From NCBI RefSeq assembly GCF_963678635.1, contig NC_087067.1, positions 41,380,696 to 41,444,695 of the forward strand: a stretch of 64,000 nucleotides of DNA, read 5' to 3'. Made by a program: the position numbers and the translations under genes. This document shows, one piece after another, positions 44,561 through 57,261 of the stretch. Origin of the DNA: Symsagittifera roscoffensis. Lineage: Eukaryota; Xenacoelomorpha; Acoela; Convolutidae. The notes under the pieces were generated by a model, which had not been told where the DNA came from, ran no database searches, and was given only the letters and a program-made list of their open reading frames with translations. Each line of letters opens with the position of its first letter. The stretch's first letter is position 1.

Positions 44561-45352
44561 AGTACGTAAGTACTGTCATGTTAGTGAATTTTTTGAATAC
44601 TTTTTTAAACTGTCGATTGTGGTTCTTATGTTTTTCCCAAGTTGAAAATCATTCGAGATAAGTGTAAGGAATTTTTGTAGATGTAGTTGTTTTTTCTCTA
44701 TTTTTCGTCGAAATCGTCTTTACTGGTGTCTGCTAGCTTCCACTGCTATGTTTGGTTGTATAGCAAATGGTACGAAGCTCTGCAAGCTTCTGTTTTGAAC
44801 GGTTTCATAAATATATGTATCGCTCATTTTATCAAGAGCTGTCAAAACAAATATAATAGCCCTTGAAGTTAAAGCAGATTTGGCTGCACTTCTGATCACC
44901 TTAATAAAGAAACCATGGTTTCAATGTCAAGATAATAGTAAATCAAGAAATTATCAAGAAAAAACTTTTCTCCTATTGTGATATCAAAATAATTAATATT
45001 CAAAGCGTTTCAAAAGCTTGTTTCCTTTTTCCATTCAAAAAAAGTACAAATATAATCAAATTTCTAATTATATCTACTGGTCCGATTCTGTCCCAAATTA
45101 GTATGACTTGACACTTATAAATATGTTCTTTTTTCACCGAGTGGTTGACGGGAGTTTTTACCCTTTTTCAATCACCTAAATTATTTTGTTTGCTGATGCG
45201 TCAGTTCCGTTCAGTAGCTCTGCTTATTGTTGTCAAACGGTTAAATAACGCCACGTGCTTTTTACTGAATGCATCTGCATAAATAATCAGTTGTAATGTT
45301 TATCAAAGTGCACGCTTTGAAAAACTAAAACGCCATATTAAATATAGTAATT
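44561..45352. other. Non-coding upstream of the DUF4062 exons
   Basis: AT-rich sequence without a convincing exon. A first coding exon or promoter for the downstream gene could lie here, but I cannot identify it. Confidence 0.4.
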
Positions 45353-46118
45353 AAATGTCTTCCTCGACGAGAACAATCTTACTTTGATCGACTCAAGAAA
45401 ATTCAAGATAATTCGAAACGCCAAATTAGAAATGCGAGACCTCGGAGCAAATCCAGGAGTGGAATTTCAGGTGAAAGTTCTGATGAACTGACCAAAAACA
45501 GAGTTGACAAAGCCTGGTCACTGGCGCTGAAATCATGTCAGGATTCCAAGTATCTCGAACGTCAGAATGCAACCGTAAAGCCCATGAACAAACCATGGAA
45601 GACTATTCGACTGTTTGTTTCGTCGACGTTTCACGACTTCCAGGTGGAGCGGGATATTTTGGTGAAGAAAGTGTTTCCTGATTTGAGGGCTTGGTGCAAG
45701 GGAAGAAAGTTGCATCTCGTCGAAATAGATCTGAGGTGAGTTAAACAGGTGAAGACCTGATTATAAGTTATTGCTCCGGAAATTATTTAAGAAAAATCAA
45801 AAAATATGTTTTTTTTTCAATCCAGTGTGGTTTGTAATAGCTGACTTCTTTTTAAAAATTTTTTCGGTGGGTGTCCGTTTTTATATTTTATCTGTTGGTT
45901 AAGTAAAAGCATTTCGAAAGCTGATTCGAGATTCGTGGAACAAAAACGACTTTTAGATGGGGCGTTCCGTCTGGCCTAGATGCTGAATTAGCTGTTCACA
46001 CGTGTCTGGGTGAGATTGAGAGGTGTTACAAAGAGAACACTTTTCCCTTTTTCCTCAGTATGTTGTCAGAGAGAGTTGGCTGGATTCCAGATCACCATGT
46101 GGTCAGCGATGCTATCAG
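45353..46118 (+). CDS. DUF4062 (TEP1/NPHP3-type) protein, two exons, partial
   Basis: Exon 45353?-45735 ends KTIRLFVSSTFHDFQVERDI...LRAWCKGRKLHLVEIDL. A GTGAGT donor, a 221-base intron (45736-45956) and a TTTTAG acceptor lead to exon 45957-46118, which begins by completing Arg and then WGVPSG...CLGEIERCY...FFLSMLSERVGWIPDHHV and ends at a GTGAAA donor. Both introns are phase 2. This is the DUF4062 domain that starts STAND-type NACHT/AAA proteins such as TEP1, NPHP3 and NWD1-like proteins. The first boundary is uncertain: the frame is open from about 45331 with no ATG before the domain, so an upstream exon is expected. The downstream NACHT and repeat exons would lie past the gap and are not visible. 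Confidence 0.78.
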
Positions 46119-46362
46119 GTGAAATATTGCTGAATTAATAGTATCAAAATCTTGATGTTACTACCAAATTTGAATTAGTGAAAATAAAATTATTCAAATT
46201 CGATGCTTGTTTTCAGTTTTTTTTCGAATTCTATTGAATTTTCCATTAGTTTGACTTAATTTTTTGACCCAATCTCAATCAAACATAAATTTTTTTTACA
46301 CCTGCATTGTTTTACAAGGTTTTTTAAGCAGACTAAACATGTCCTGATATATTTAATGATCG

Positions 46363-46562
46363 NNNNNNNNNNNNNNNNNNNNNNNNNNNNNNNNNNNNNN
46401 NNNNNNNNNNNNNNNNNNNNNNNNNNNNNNNNNNNNNNNNNNNNNNNNNNNNNNNNNNNNNNNNNNNNNNNNNNNNNNNNNNNNNNNNNNNNNNNNNNNN
46501 NNNNNNNNNNNNNNNNNNNNNNNNNNNNNNNNNNNNNNNNNNNNNNNNNNNNNNNNNNNNNN
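46363..46562. other. Assembly gap (200 N)
   Basis: A run of exactly 200 N, a common placeholder size for a scaffold gap. It falls in the intron after the second DUF4062 exon, so the sequence order across it is not proven. Confidence 0.95.
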
Positions 46563-49500
46563 AGGATAACTTGTGAAGCTTTAGTGGGATATGATTGAAA
46601 CTTGGTAGTTAGGACCCCCATGTGATTCTGAACCCAAATATGAAAGTTTGACCCCGGTTGACCCTTGGGCGACCTTAAATGGACCTTTGGGCGTTTTGAC
46701 CCCAAAATTGCTCGGAAAACCCCAAAGTTAACACCAGAAAGTGGCGTATTCCCCAGCGCATCCCCTGGAAATGAGAATGGGCCACCTTTCCAAAATTGTG
46801 GGGAAAACTTATATGTTGAGAACTAGAGCAGATGCTGTTAGAGATACAGCTTTTACATTGCAACCTTGGAGTAGTAGAGTTAATTCAAAGTGGAGTTGGT
46901 AAACATTGGGTACAGTTCAGCTTGGCAAATTATGTACTAGGAGCAGTTCAACTAGACTAAGGAAAAGTAGTCCCTGAGGAAATTGATAGTAATAGGACCG
47001 CAGCATGAGAATTAAATCTTCTAAATAGTATGAACGGACGGGGAATTTACTTGGCTCCCATAGATGACTTTTTAGTTTAATTTGACCCATAATAGACAAA
47101 CTACGTTCTCCTGATAGCTAGAAGGTCGGGATTGGAATAGAGTACAGATCGAATTTTTAGACGCTTGGAGTGAACTAGCTACCCATGAGAAAGGCCTCCC
47201 AAAACCCTCGGAGGTCGGAACGTTGACGGAATAATTAAAATAAAGACCTTAGGAGGGTCACTGAATAAAAATAGCATGGTTTGGATGTTGAGTTAGACTC
47301 GAGGGCTGAAGTCACGGAGGTCAGGAAATAATGAGTAGAATCGTATGAGATTTGATTGCTTGGTCAAATGGTGACACCTACCGCATACCGGGTATCTAAT
47401 AAGCGTGAAAAGTTTGATAAACGAAAACGAAGTTGATACGTGGCAGAGTTGACAGTAGGAGGTCTATAGCCTTAAGCATGTGCGGACGAGTGATTTAAGC
47501 GGATGTCAGGACTGATAGGGAATGGCATGACTTAGCTAATTTAAGTGCAAAGAAAGATTAGGAATTGAGGGTACCGGAGAGATTGTAAGATTCAAAACAA
47601 TTATTGCTAGCGAATCGAGTAGTTGGTTCTCAGAGTAAGAGAACAATTAATGAAAAATCCGTAGATAGTTGCTTCTCGTCAGAGCTTCTCTCGAGAGTGA
47701 GAATAGTTAGTGAATACTAGAATTAGTGGAAGTAAAAATACAAACAACTAATTGAGCTAAAAATTGCAGACCCATTTCCTTCGGTTAGACTGATAGAATA
47801 TATCGTGGCCATTCAGAGCTTTCTGTAATTGGGCGTATAATCGTTTCAAGTAATTTACAATTGGTGATCATTACGATTGTAGTGACGAGACAGCCCTAAG
47901 AGCAATACACAGAAGATACAAGCAACAGAGAGCAGTACAGGATATTTGCCACCAAATATCCCTTTGGGGATTGTAGATTGTAGTGAATCTCGTTCACCCC
48001 GCTGAATTCACTTCCAAAGGGACAAATAAGGAGGAATCCCCTAAATCTACACGTGCGTTCACATTTCTTTGACCATTGATCAGTTGGTCATTTGCCTGCA
48101 TGCCTGTGCACAAAGTACGTCATATTAAGCCGAGCAAAGGTATTAAACAAACAACTTTTTAACTCTGTTAGGAAACAGCTAGAGCAATTAAAGCAACCAA
48201 TTAAAAAACGCACAAGAAAACCCGGGGACCAGCCTATTAGCATGTGTGTCGATTTGCACGCCCATGTATAAGAATGCAGTGGACTCAATCTTTAGTTCAA
48301 AATTTTTTAGTCTCAAATTTGCAAGCTAATTGCGTGCCTTTTGCCAATATTTGTTTAGGTGAAAATGAAATTTCATCTTCGTTTGCCTGATCAGATGATT
48401 TTCATATTAAATTTTTGAAATATTGAAAAATGGATAAAGATCGAGTCGAAGCAACTACCGCCCCCTAAAAACAGCACAGAAGCTCCTTGCTACGCCACAT
48501 TAAATCCGAATAATAACTAATCCAATATTACGAAATCTGCACTAAAAAGACCAAAGACCGAATGAACAACCAACCAGCATTCAAAGATCAGTTGCACCGT
48601 TGTGTACGTGTCAATTTAATTTTTTTTTCTCGGCCAAATTGCGAGGATACTTTAGATTCATTTTTTTTCTGAAAACGATTTAAGATTGTGCAAAAGATTT
48701 ACAAACAAGGTGCCATAAGGCTGCTTTAAAATCAATTTTTTTTGTTGGGTTACATCAATATACTCCAATATGATTGTAGTACAATATCCAAAGGAAATAA
48801 AAACAAATTTCCGAAACCTCAGCTAACAGACCCTTTGATTTTCCCGCTCTAAACCTGAGAAGGTATTATTAAGTTGCAAAAAAAGCGTGACTGGACATTC
48901 TTCTTGGTGTGTGAAGTTGAAGTCCCGTCCCATCGCTGTGCATATCTTCAAAAAAATGTAGGAAATTATCTCCAGTGGCGATTTTTTATATGAAAAACCC
49001 ATCAAATGATTGTTGCTGGCACGTTTTTTTAAAAGTTGCATTAAAATCATCTAAGATTTTACAAAGATGCAATGGTAAAAAAGCTTGTTTTAAAAACCTA
49101 TGCTTTTTATTTAATTTAATCATTATCCTACAATCATTTCATTATTATGAAAATGAAAATTTTTTAAACCTAAAATATTAGACAAAATCAACTTAGAGAT
49201 AACTATAATTTAGGAAAGGTTTTGTTTTCGGTTAGTCGCAACGAATTTGGCTCGGCCATTACAAGTTTTCATATAACGGCTACAGAATGAAATGAATTCT
49301 ACATCAATTTTTACATTGAAACTCCGCGCTTCACTTTGGTATCAACGCTTCTGTCAAAATTTTATTAATTTCATAGATAAGGCCCAGTCTTATAGCAATA
49401 CCACCCATATTCGAAGAAAATTACGCAATATTTGGGGTCTGGTTGTTTTTTTCTCCAGACAAATATTAATCTTTTAAATAGCAATTTTTGACAGAAATTT

Positions 49501-49573
49501 ACAATATCAATTCTAAATTAAAACAGAACAAAGTTTTCAAACAGATGATGCAGCAAAGACTCAGAAACAATAG
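46563..49573. other. Non-coding, probably decayed mobile DNA
   Basis: 46563-47950 is purine-richer than its surroundings and could be an old LTR or element interior, but no coding motif is visible. At 47945-48045 CCCTTTGGGGATT and AAAGGG/AATCCCC form short inverted matches. 48050-49573 is AT-rich with no gene. No continuation of the DUF4062 gene was found. Confidence 0.45.
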
Positions 49574-50560
49574 CCCGGGTTGACCTCCATACACCGAAAA
49601 TGCTTGTCATATAACTCCATACAACAAAAATCATTATCATACAAATCCATACAACAAGTAAATGGAGAAAATGCTTGTCATACAATTTTCATACATTTTC
49701 GAAAAAACAATAGAAAAAAATTAAACCATTTCTGCGGCTTTTTGAGAACAGTTCAACAGACTGGTGACAACAAAAAACTGATTTAAAATATTTTTTTGAA
49801 AAAAATTCTTTCCATACAATTTCCAATGGAAATTGTATGAGTGGCATTTTTTGATGGCGACACAAATATTTTTTTCAAGTAATTTTGAAAATTCGCCACA
49901 ACAATTTTTTTTCGCCCATTAATCGTATTTTGTACTCAAACAAATCCGAAAATTTTATTTGCATGCAAAATTTAATTTTTTGTGTGCATAACGTAGTCCT
50001 GGATACGATAGTATTGCCTTTTTTATCTTTTCACCTAAAATTTTTTTTCAAAAACGCTGAAAATTTTTATTTTTTTGATGGCCTGTTTATGTATGCCTTG
50101 ATCAATGTCTGATAATTTGAAAATTCAAAAATTTAAAATATTCTTCACTGAAAAATTTTGCCAAAAATTAAAAGTTTGTTACTTCTGTTATATCATTTGT
50201 GAAAGACATCAGGAAGACAATTCAGGTCGTTTGTTACGCATTGTAAATGTAAGGCCGTCTAACCTTTGGTGCTTTGAGTAACCAAGGTTTTTGTCACTTG
50301 TGTTCGGTTGCAAGCACACTCAAAATTTTTCAGAAAATAAATTTACGAACAAAAAAAGCATAAATTTTGGTTAACGAACAAAAAAAACATAAATTTTGGT
50401 TTATGGAGAAAATACCTACCATACAATTTCCATTCATGAGAAAATGCTTATCATAGAGTTTTCATACAATTTGCTGTACGTATGGAATTGTATGAAATTG
50501 TATGAAAAGAAATTTCCCATTTTTGGGAATTGTATGATAAGCACTTTTGGTCAACCCGGG
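49574..50560. mobile_element. Non-autonomous TIR element, 987 bp
   Basis: CCCGGGTTGACC at 49574-49585 is matched by GGTCAACCCGGG at 50549-50560. The match continues inward with AAAATGCTTGTCATAC on the left and GTATGATAAGCACTTTT on the right. Subterminal regions are packed with CATACAATTT/CCATACAA-type short repeats on both sides. There is no transposase. I cannot define the target duplication, so the superfamily is open. Confidence 0.7.
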
Positions 50561-52369
50561 CGGCTGGAACTGATTAAAAATTGATTTAGTTTGATACAAA
50601 AATGTAGCTTCAAAATCAATTTCAATCGATTCGGATTCTATTCAAGTTCTTTTTTTGGCTTTTTCACCATCACGAGAACTTTTCAAACAATAAACTTGAT
50701 TTAAATTGATACTTAAAAATTTAAATTGTTTTATATATTCAAATGAAACTGATTGTTTGCAGACTATATTCAAATTTCCTCGACTATCAACCAATGGAAA
50801 AAATTGGAAATCGAAACATAACGTATGCTCTTCAATTCATTTTTAGTATTGATATTAGGCTCGAAAAGAAATTATGAGTATAACTAATATGTGAATTTAC
50901 TGCATCGAAGACGAACTGCTTTAATTTGAGTTTTTGAATCGACCATCGAAATTGGGGAGCAACTCTGGATTCGGCAGGTATTTTAAATAATCATCTGAAT
51001 TGACAGTGATATACCAAATACTTAATTTTACTTCAGAAATAACGTGTTTTGGTGGTTCCATTTAATTTTTTTGGCAGTAACTTTTTTGAATGCAAATATT
51101 TTTGTCTTTTTTGTTTGCATTCATTTTGCGAATCAGTTTTGCCAATTATATCTAAGCTAAAAATTTCCCACATTTTTGCATAAATCTCGAATCATATCAC
51201 GCACCAAAAAAGACTTAAAGATGAAGAAAAAAAACGAATAGAAAAAAGCATTTTTCTGTTTTTTTTTCTTGAAAATGGTTGGAACATTCTGTGCTAATTA
51301 ATATACTCAATATTACTCACCTCGAGTGACTCCTGCTCTCTGTAGCTCTGATGTCAAGTTTTCTGCTCAAATTTCGAAACAAAAGCTATGATTAATTCAA
51401 ATCAATTTTGTTGAGATTTTCATTGTTTTTGCATGCACATCAACTATTTTTGTTTCTGAATGGGCTATCGTAAATTGAATTTTTTCTATTATTTTATCTG
51501 AGTGAAAAAGCAAAGTAAATTAGTTTTAATCTTATGTATGTCAGTGCTTAAATGTGGTCTTTTGCTAAAGTCACAGATTGTTCCGATAACTATCGTATGT
51601 ATGAAAGAAAGTTAAAATGAAACCGAAAAAAAACTAATGCTTTTTCCAATCTTTTTTTTGTAGTTGGCTCTGAGATTGAAAATCTTATAAAATATTTTTT
51701 AAAATCTTTTTGTTCTAATCTCCCTAAAACATTGGCTCTTTTTTGCTTTAAACTAGTGTGAATTGCGACTACATAATTTTTTTCTCCATTCTTAATAATT
51801 CTGGAGGCGAGAATTTTTGTTCTCCAGATTCCTAGATTTGAGAAAAAATCCGTTATATTGATTGCTTTAACGACAATTATGAGGCAAGTTTTAGTGCTAA
51901 TTGCACAACAGCTGGATCTTTTTTTCCCGACAGCTTTATTGCCTTTGGTTCATATCATGTTTGCTTTAGATAAATGTGCACTGAGAGGGTATTTTCCTCC
52001 TACCATCAAACGCTGCAGAGGATGAGAAAATGACAGGGAAGAAAAAACATCAAATATGACCTATGTGAACAACTGTACCAGTCACAACATAAAGATGCCA
52101 TAAAAGTTGTAAACTGTGAAGATTTTTTTTACTGAACACTTCGAACGGATCAAATTAGAGAATTATAAAAGCAAGAATGGAAAGATGGACTCAATCAAAT
52201 GTTCGAAATAAAAGTTCGAGTTCACTAGTCATTTGTTCCTAGTTTGATATATCTTATGCTTTGGTGCTACTTTGGTGCTATTTTTGATTACTTCAAACAG
52301 CAAAAACTGCGGTGCTCTACAACTGCTAAATTCTCCTGGCATTAGAACTTGAAGAAAAAAAATTTCATT
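50561..52369. other. Non-coding, AT-rich
   Basis: No gene or recognisable element in about 1.8 kb. Confidence 0.5.
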
Positions 52370-53235
52370 ACACAAGCATAGCTTGCGTTAGAGTATGAAC
52401 TATCTTTTTTTCCAACCTAAATCGCAAATTTTGTTGCGACGCTAATATTGTTGCGATAAAATAAGTTCGTTTTGAAAGTGATCATTTTGATCAATAACCC
52501 GCTTTTAACTACATCCAATACTAAGGATATTAACAACGACTATTATTGTTCCGAATTTGGAAACGAAAGTAACGGAATAATTGAGCTCGGGGTGGTTTTT
52601 TTTCAGACAAATTTCGACTTTTTAACTAGCCATTTTTGACGGAATTTTCTAATATCAATCAATTGTTGTCTTGAGCTGAAATTTGAAAAAATATTTCACC
52701 TTTGATCGTTTTTCGTGAAGTTACGGGGGTTCAAAAGTTGCCATTTCGGTCAATTGGGAAAAATAATGCGCGATATATTTCGCGCTATTAACGCGCAAGC
52801 GGAGATTTAATCCGTCTTACAAAACGTTTCAAATTGGTTGAAAGAAGTTTATTTGCCATAATTGATTTGTAAATAGGAGTGAAATTTGTCAGTTTAAACT
52901 TTATATGGCGTGTGGGGGGATAATTTTCAAAAAAATTTCAATTTTTTTTATTTCCTTTCATTTTAATTAACGTTTAAGTTTTTCATGTTATTACTGCTCC
53001 ATAGACCTTGAAAGGCAGTCAGAGATTTCAGGGCTTTGCTCTGATACAAGCACTTTTATATTACTCTTAGCATTTTAGCTTCAAGTTATCATGGATCTGT
53101 AGCGTCGAGGTGGGGAAGAGACCCGCAACAAAACAAGAGGGCCGAACCTGGGCAGGGTCGGATGTTTTTGATGAACTTTTTCGTATACTAGCTAACATGC
53201 GTCCGCTCTATCAGTTGAGACTTGTGTAATTAGTA
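52370..53235 (-). repeat. tRNA-derived dispersed repeat, copy 2, with insertion
   Basis: 52370-52555 and about 53060-53235 match 43528-43905. About 500 bases (52557-53060) interrupt it relative to copy 1. B-box-like GGTTCGGCCC on the minus strand lies at 53138-53147 and A-box-like CTCAACTGATAGAGCGG at 53203-53219. The right end runs into the tandem duplication that starts at 53173. Confidence 0.6.
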
Positions 53236-53472
53236 CATTTTTTTCTTTTTCAAATTGACTTTTACTGCTAATGCGTCGTTGCGTTATCGGTCACATTTTG
53301 CTTGTATATGCGAAGTGCAACTTCGCCTCTGTGTTTAAATTGTAAAATACTATCACCTGAGAAAACGCGCCTACATTAGAAAGTAGAAAAATTTATGCCT
53401 CTTTAAAATCCCAATATTATGTTAAGTATATATGTTTTAAAATCCTAGTCAAGAAAAACCAGATTCTGGTTT

Positions 53473-53866
53473 CATGGGCGGATCTAGGATTTTCTCGAGG
53501 GGGGGGCGGATTTAAAAAAAATTTTTCAGGTCGACCAAATTGATTTTTTGAGCTCTCCCAAAGCACTGTTTTGTGCCTATTTTGGCTAAATTTTCTGCGC
53601 CGCAGGCGAATTTTTGAAAAAACAGTCAGAAAAGCCGTTTTTGGCCACTTTTTGAAAAATTTTGCCAAAAAAATTGCGTTTTTTTTTGGCGCGCGCTTCC
53701 CCTCAAAGTTAGTATACATTGGGGCCAAAGGCGCCTTTAGAAAAATTTTAGGGTCGGTCTGCCAAAAATGTATTTCTGAAAAAGTATCAATGGGGGAACC
53801 CTTTGGGTCGGAAGGGGGTCGATTCCCTGAGTAGGGGCGTCCCCCCCCCCCCTAAATCCGCCCCTG
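53473..53866. mobile_element. hAT-type MITE in unit 1
   Basis: 394 bases with terminal inverted repeats CATGGGCGGATCTAGG and (reverse complement of the right end) CAGGGGCGGATTTAGG. It is flanked on both sides by TCTGGTTT (53465-53472 and 53867-53874). An 8-bp duplication and CA-GGGCGG termini are hallmarks of hAT elements. No transposase. Confidence 0.85.
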
Positions 53867-54344
53867 TCTGGTTTGATATATTAACAGCAGAAGGTTTTGG
53901 TCAAAACACGAAACCCCAAATTTGATTCCTCGCATCTTTAACTTCAACCCTCAAAAAATTTTGTTTAGGAAACGACGGACCTCGGGCAATATTCTATTCT
54001 GGGCAATAAAAACAATTCAAGAAAACTTTAACTCATTTTTTTATTAAGTAAGAGTTTTCTTTAATCGTTTTTTAAAATAACTTCTTCGTAAACAAAATTG
54101 TTGCAAGCTTCCGGATTGAATGATTCTTGACTTCGTTGGTTGACGTATAAAGGCTCGAGATGAAGAACAAATCAAACTGAATTATTCTACCCGGTTCGAG
54201 GTTCTCGACTTGTGTCTCGACTTTGAAAGACTTATTCTCGACTTTTGAGCCGAGCACTGCGACTGAAAATCCGCGGTCGAGAAGCAATTTTAAATTGAGC
54301 CAGAAATTGAAACATACCCGATTATGGAAGATAAAGTCAAAACG

Positions 54345-54487
54345 TAGGTCAAAAAAGTCGAAACATAGGTCGAGAAATTCGATACATAACCAATATTGGC
54401 CGAGAATGTCGAAAGATAGGTTGAGCACAGTCGAAACATAGGTCGAGCACAGTGTAAACATAAATCAAGCACAGTCAAAAAACAGGT
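54345..54487. repeat. Minisatellite, ~22-bp unit, in unit 1
   Basis: Imperfect repeats of GTCGAAACATAGGTCGAGCA, about six copies. Confidence 0.7.
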
Positions 54488-55518
54488 CATTGCAACCCCT
54501 AAAACAATTATCAAAACTGGCAATCTTCCACGATTTGATTAGAGCCCAGTTTTAATTTTAAAAACGACCTTACAGACGCCTACCACCAAAATGAACGGGA
54601 CGATGATGCAAAAGATGTACGAATCAGCACCAAATCTTACAAGGGTTGAAAAAGTTGCAACGATTGTTTAAAACTGCATCGAGAACACAATCAAATTAAT
54701 CGAAAGCGTGATCATCTTTCAAGACAACCCACTAGACTGTGGAACAAAAATAAATCAAGCTGAAAAAATATGGTGGCAGTCTAGGGGCGACAAAAAAAAT
54801 TTTTCACCAATTTTACTAAGCGCTCATTGCTGGTTGAATGCTTAGTAATTTTATCCTAAATTATAAGTCTCACCTTAGATCGTCAAATTGTATTGACAAA
54901 AAGTAGAGTAGAAACAATAGTTAGAAAAGGTATGAATTAATTAGTTGGTTAGATACAAAGCACTGGGTTATTAGATTATATAAATGAATCAAACAGCTTA
55001 AAGAAATATACCTATGAGGGGAGGTTGAGCTAATCTTATTTTGTTCATCAATACTTTATCTTCTTACTAAGGTCGGTGGCTGATTAGTATGTATGGTTGC
55101 CCTTGATTTTGTCCAAGTCAGCACTTCTGGTTGGGTCGTCTGAATCGTCTTGCCGTAGTCCTTTGGGTACTTGTAGTCCAGACTTCCTCGGGTGTGCGTA
55201 TCTCGAGTATCTCGATACGAACTTTTTCGTATACTAGCTAACATGCGTCCGCTCTATCAGTTGAGACTTGTGTAATTAGTACATTTTTTTCTTTTTCAAA
55301 TTGACTTTTACTGCTAATGCGTCGTTGCGTTATCGGTCACATTTTGCTTGTATATGCGAAGTGCAACTTCGCCTCTGTGTTTAAATTGTAAAATACTATC
55401 ACCTGAGAAAACGCGCCTACATTAGAAAGTAGAAAAATTTATGCCTCTTTAAAATCCCAATATTATGTTAAGTATATATGTTTTAAAATCCTAGTCAAGA
55501 AAAACCAGATTCTGGTTT

Positions 55519-55911
55519 CATGGGCGGATCTAGGATTTTCTCGAGGGGGGGGGCGGATTTAAAAAAAATTTTTCAGGTCGACCAAATTGATTTTTTGAGC
55601 TCTCCCAAAGCACTGTTTTGTGCCTATTTTGGCTAAATTTTCTGCGCCGCAGGCGAATTTTTGAAAAAACAGTCAGAAAAGCCGTTTTTGGCCACTTTTT
55701 GAAAAATTTTGCCAAAAAAATTGCGTTTTTTTTTGGCGCGCGCTTCCCCTCAAAGTTAGTATACATTGGGGCCAAAGGCGCCTTTAGAAAAATTTTAGGG
55801 TCGGTCTGCCAAAAATGTATTTCTGAAAAAGTATCAATGGGGGAACCCTTTGGGTCGGAAGGGGGTCGATTCCCTGAGTAGGGGCGTCCCCCCCCCCTAA
55901 ATCCGCCCCTG
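55519..55911. mobile_element. hAT-type MITE in unit 2
   Basis: Copy of 53473-53866 duplicated with the unit, including the TCTGGTTT flanks (55511-55518 and 55912-55919). Confidence 0.85.
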
Positions 55912-56389
55912 TCTGGTTTGATATATTAACAGCAGAAGGTTTTGGTCAAAACACGAAACCCCAAATTTGATTCCTCGCATCTTTAACTTCAACCCTCAAA
56001 AAATTTTGTTTAGGAAACGACGGACCTCGGGCAATATTCTATTCTGGGCAATAAAAACAATTCAAGAAAACTTTAACTCATTTTTTTATTAAGTAAGAGT
56101 TTTCTTTAATCGTTTTTTAAAATAACTTCTTCGTAAACAAAATTGTTGCAAGCTTCCGGATTGAATGATTCTTGACTTCGTTGGTTGACGTATAAAGGCT
56201 CGAGATGAAGAACAAATCAAACTGAATTATTCTACCCGGTTCGAGGTTCTCGACTTGTGTCTCGACTTTGAAAGACTTATTCTCGACTTTTGAGCCGAGC
56301 ACTGCGACTGAAAATCCGCGGTCGAGAAGCAATTTTAAATTGAGCCAGAAATTGAAACATACCCGATTATGGAAGATAAAGTCAAAACG

Positions 56390-56532
56390 TAGGTCAAAAA
56401 AGTCGAAACATAGGTCGAGAAATTCGATACATAACCAATATTGGCCGAGAATGTCGAAAGATAGGTTGAGCACAGTCGAAACATAGGTCGAGCACAGTGT
56501 AAACATAAATCAAGCACAGTCAAAAAACAGGT
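56390..56532. repeat. Minisatellite, ~22-bp unit, in unit 2
   Basis: Duplicate of 54345-54487. Confidence 0.7.
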
Positions 56533-57261
56533 CATTGCAACCCCTAAAACAATTATCAAAACTGGCAATCTTCCACGATTTGATTAGAGCCCAGTTTTAA
56601 TTTTAAAAACGACCTTACAGACGCCTACCACCAAAATGAACGGGACGATGATGCAAAAGATGTACGAATCAGCACCAAATCTTACAAGGGTTGAAAAAGT
56701 TGCAACGATTGTTTAAAACTGCATCGAGAACACAATCAAATTAATCGAAAGCGTGATCATCTTTCAAGACAACCCACTAGACTGTGGAACAAAAATAAAT
56801 CAAGCTGAAAAAATATGGTGGCAGTCTAGGGGCGACAAAAAAAATTTTTCACCAATTTTACTAAGCGCTCATTGCTGGTTGAATGCTTAGTAATTTTATC
56901 CTAAATTATAAGTCTCACCTTAGATCGTCAAATTGTATTGACAAAAAGTAGAGTAGAAACAATAGTTAGAAAAGGTATGAATTAATTAGTTGGTTAGATA
57001 CAAAGCACTGGGTTATTAGATTATATAAATGAATCAAACAGCTTAAAGAAATATACCTATGAGGGGAGGTTGAGCTAATCTTATTTTGTTCATCAATACT
57101 TTATCTTCTTACTAAGGTCGGTGGCTGATTAGTATGTATGGTTGCCCTTGATTTTGTCCAAGTCAGCACTTCTGGTTGGGTCGTCTGAATCGTCTTGCCG
57201 TAGTCCTTTGGGTACTTGTAGTCCAGACTTCCTCGGGTGTGCGTATCTCGAGTATCTCGAT

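Larger units (their letters stand above)
53173..57261. repeat. Two-copy tandem duplication, ~2,045-bp unit
   Basis: Unit 1 is 53173-55218 and unit 2 is 55219-57261. By eye the copies are identical apart from homopolymer lengths in the G- and C-runs. The junction joins ...TCTCGAGTATCTCGATAC to GAACTTTTTCG. Each unit has one hAT-type MITE and one 22-bp minisatellite. No gene is supported inside: the open frames are low-complexity or lie within the MITE. Confidence 0.92.

Noticed and set aside
46563-47950. Possible solo LTR
   Set aside because: Composition suggests element DNA, but I found no paired ends, target duplication or coding motif.
53417-53834. Frames inside the MITE
   Set aside because: MITEs are non-coding; the frames come from its G/C- and A/T-runs.
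54072-54461. 129-codon antisense frame, repeated at 56117-56506
   Set aside because: Covers the 22-bp minisatellite and is Phe/Asp/Leu low-complexity; identical only because of the tandem duplication.
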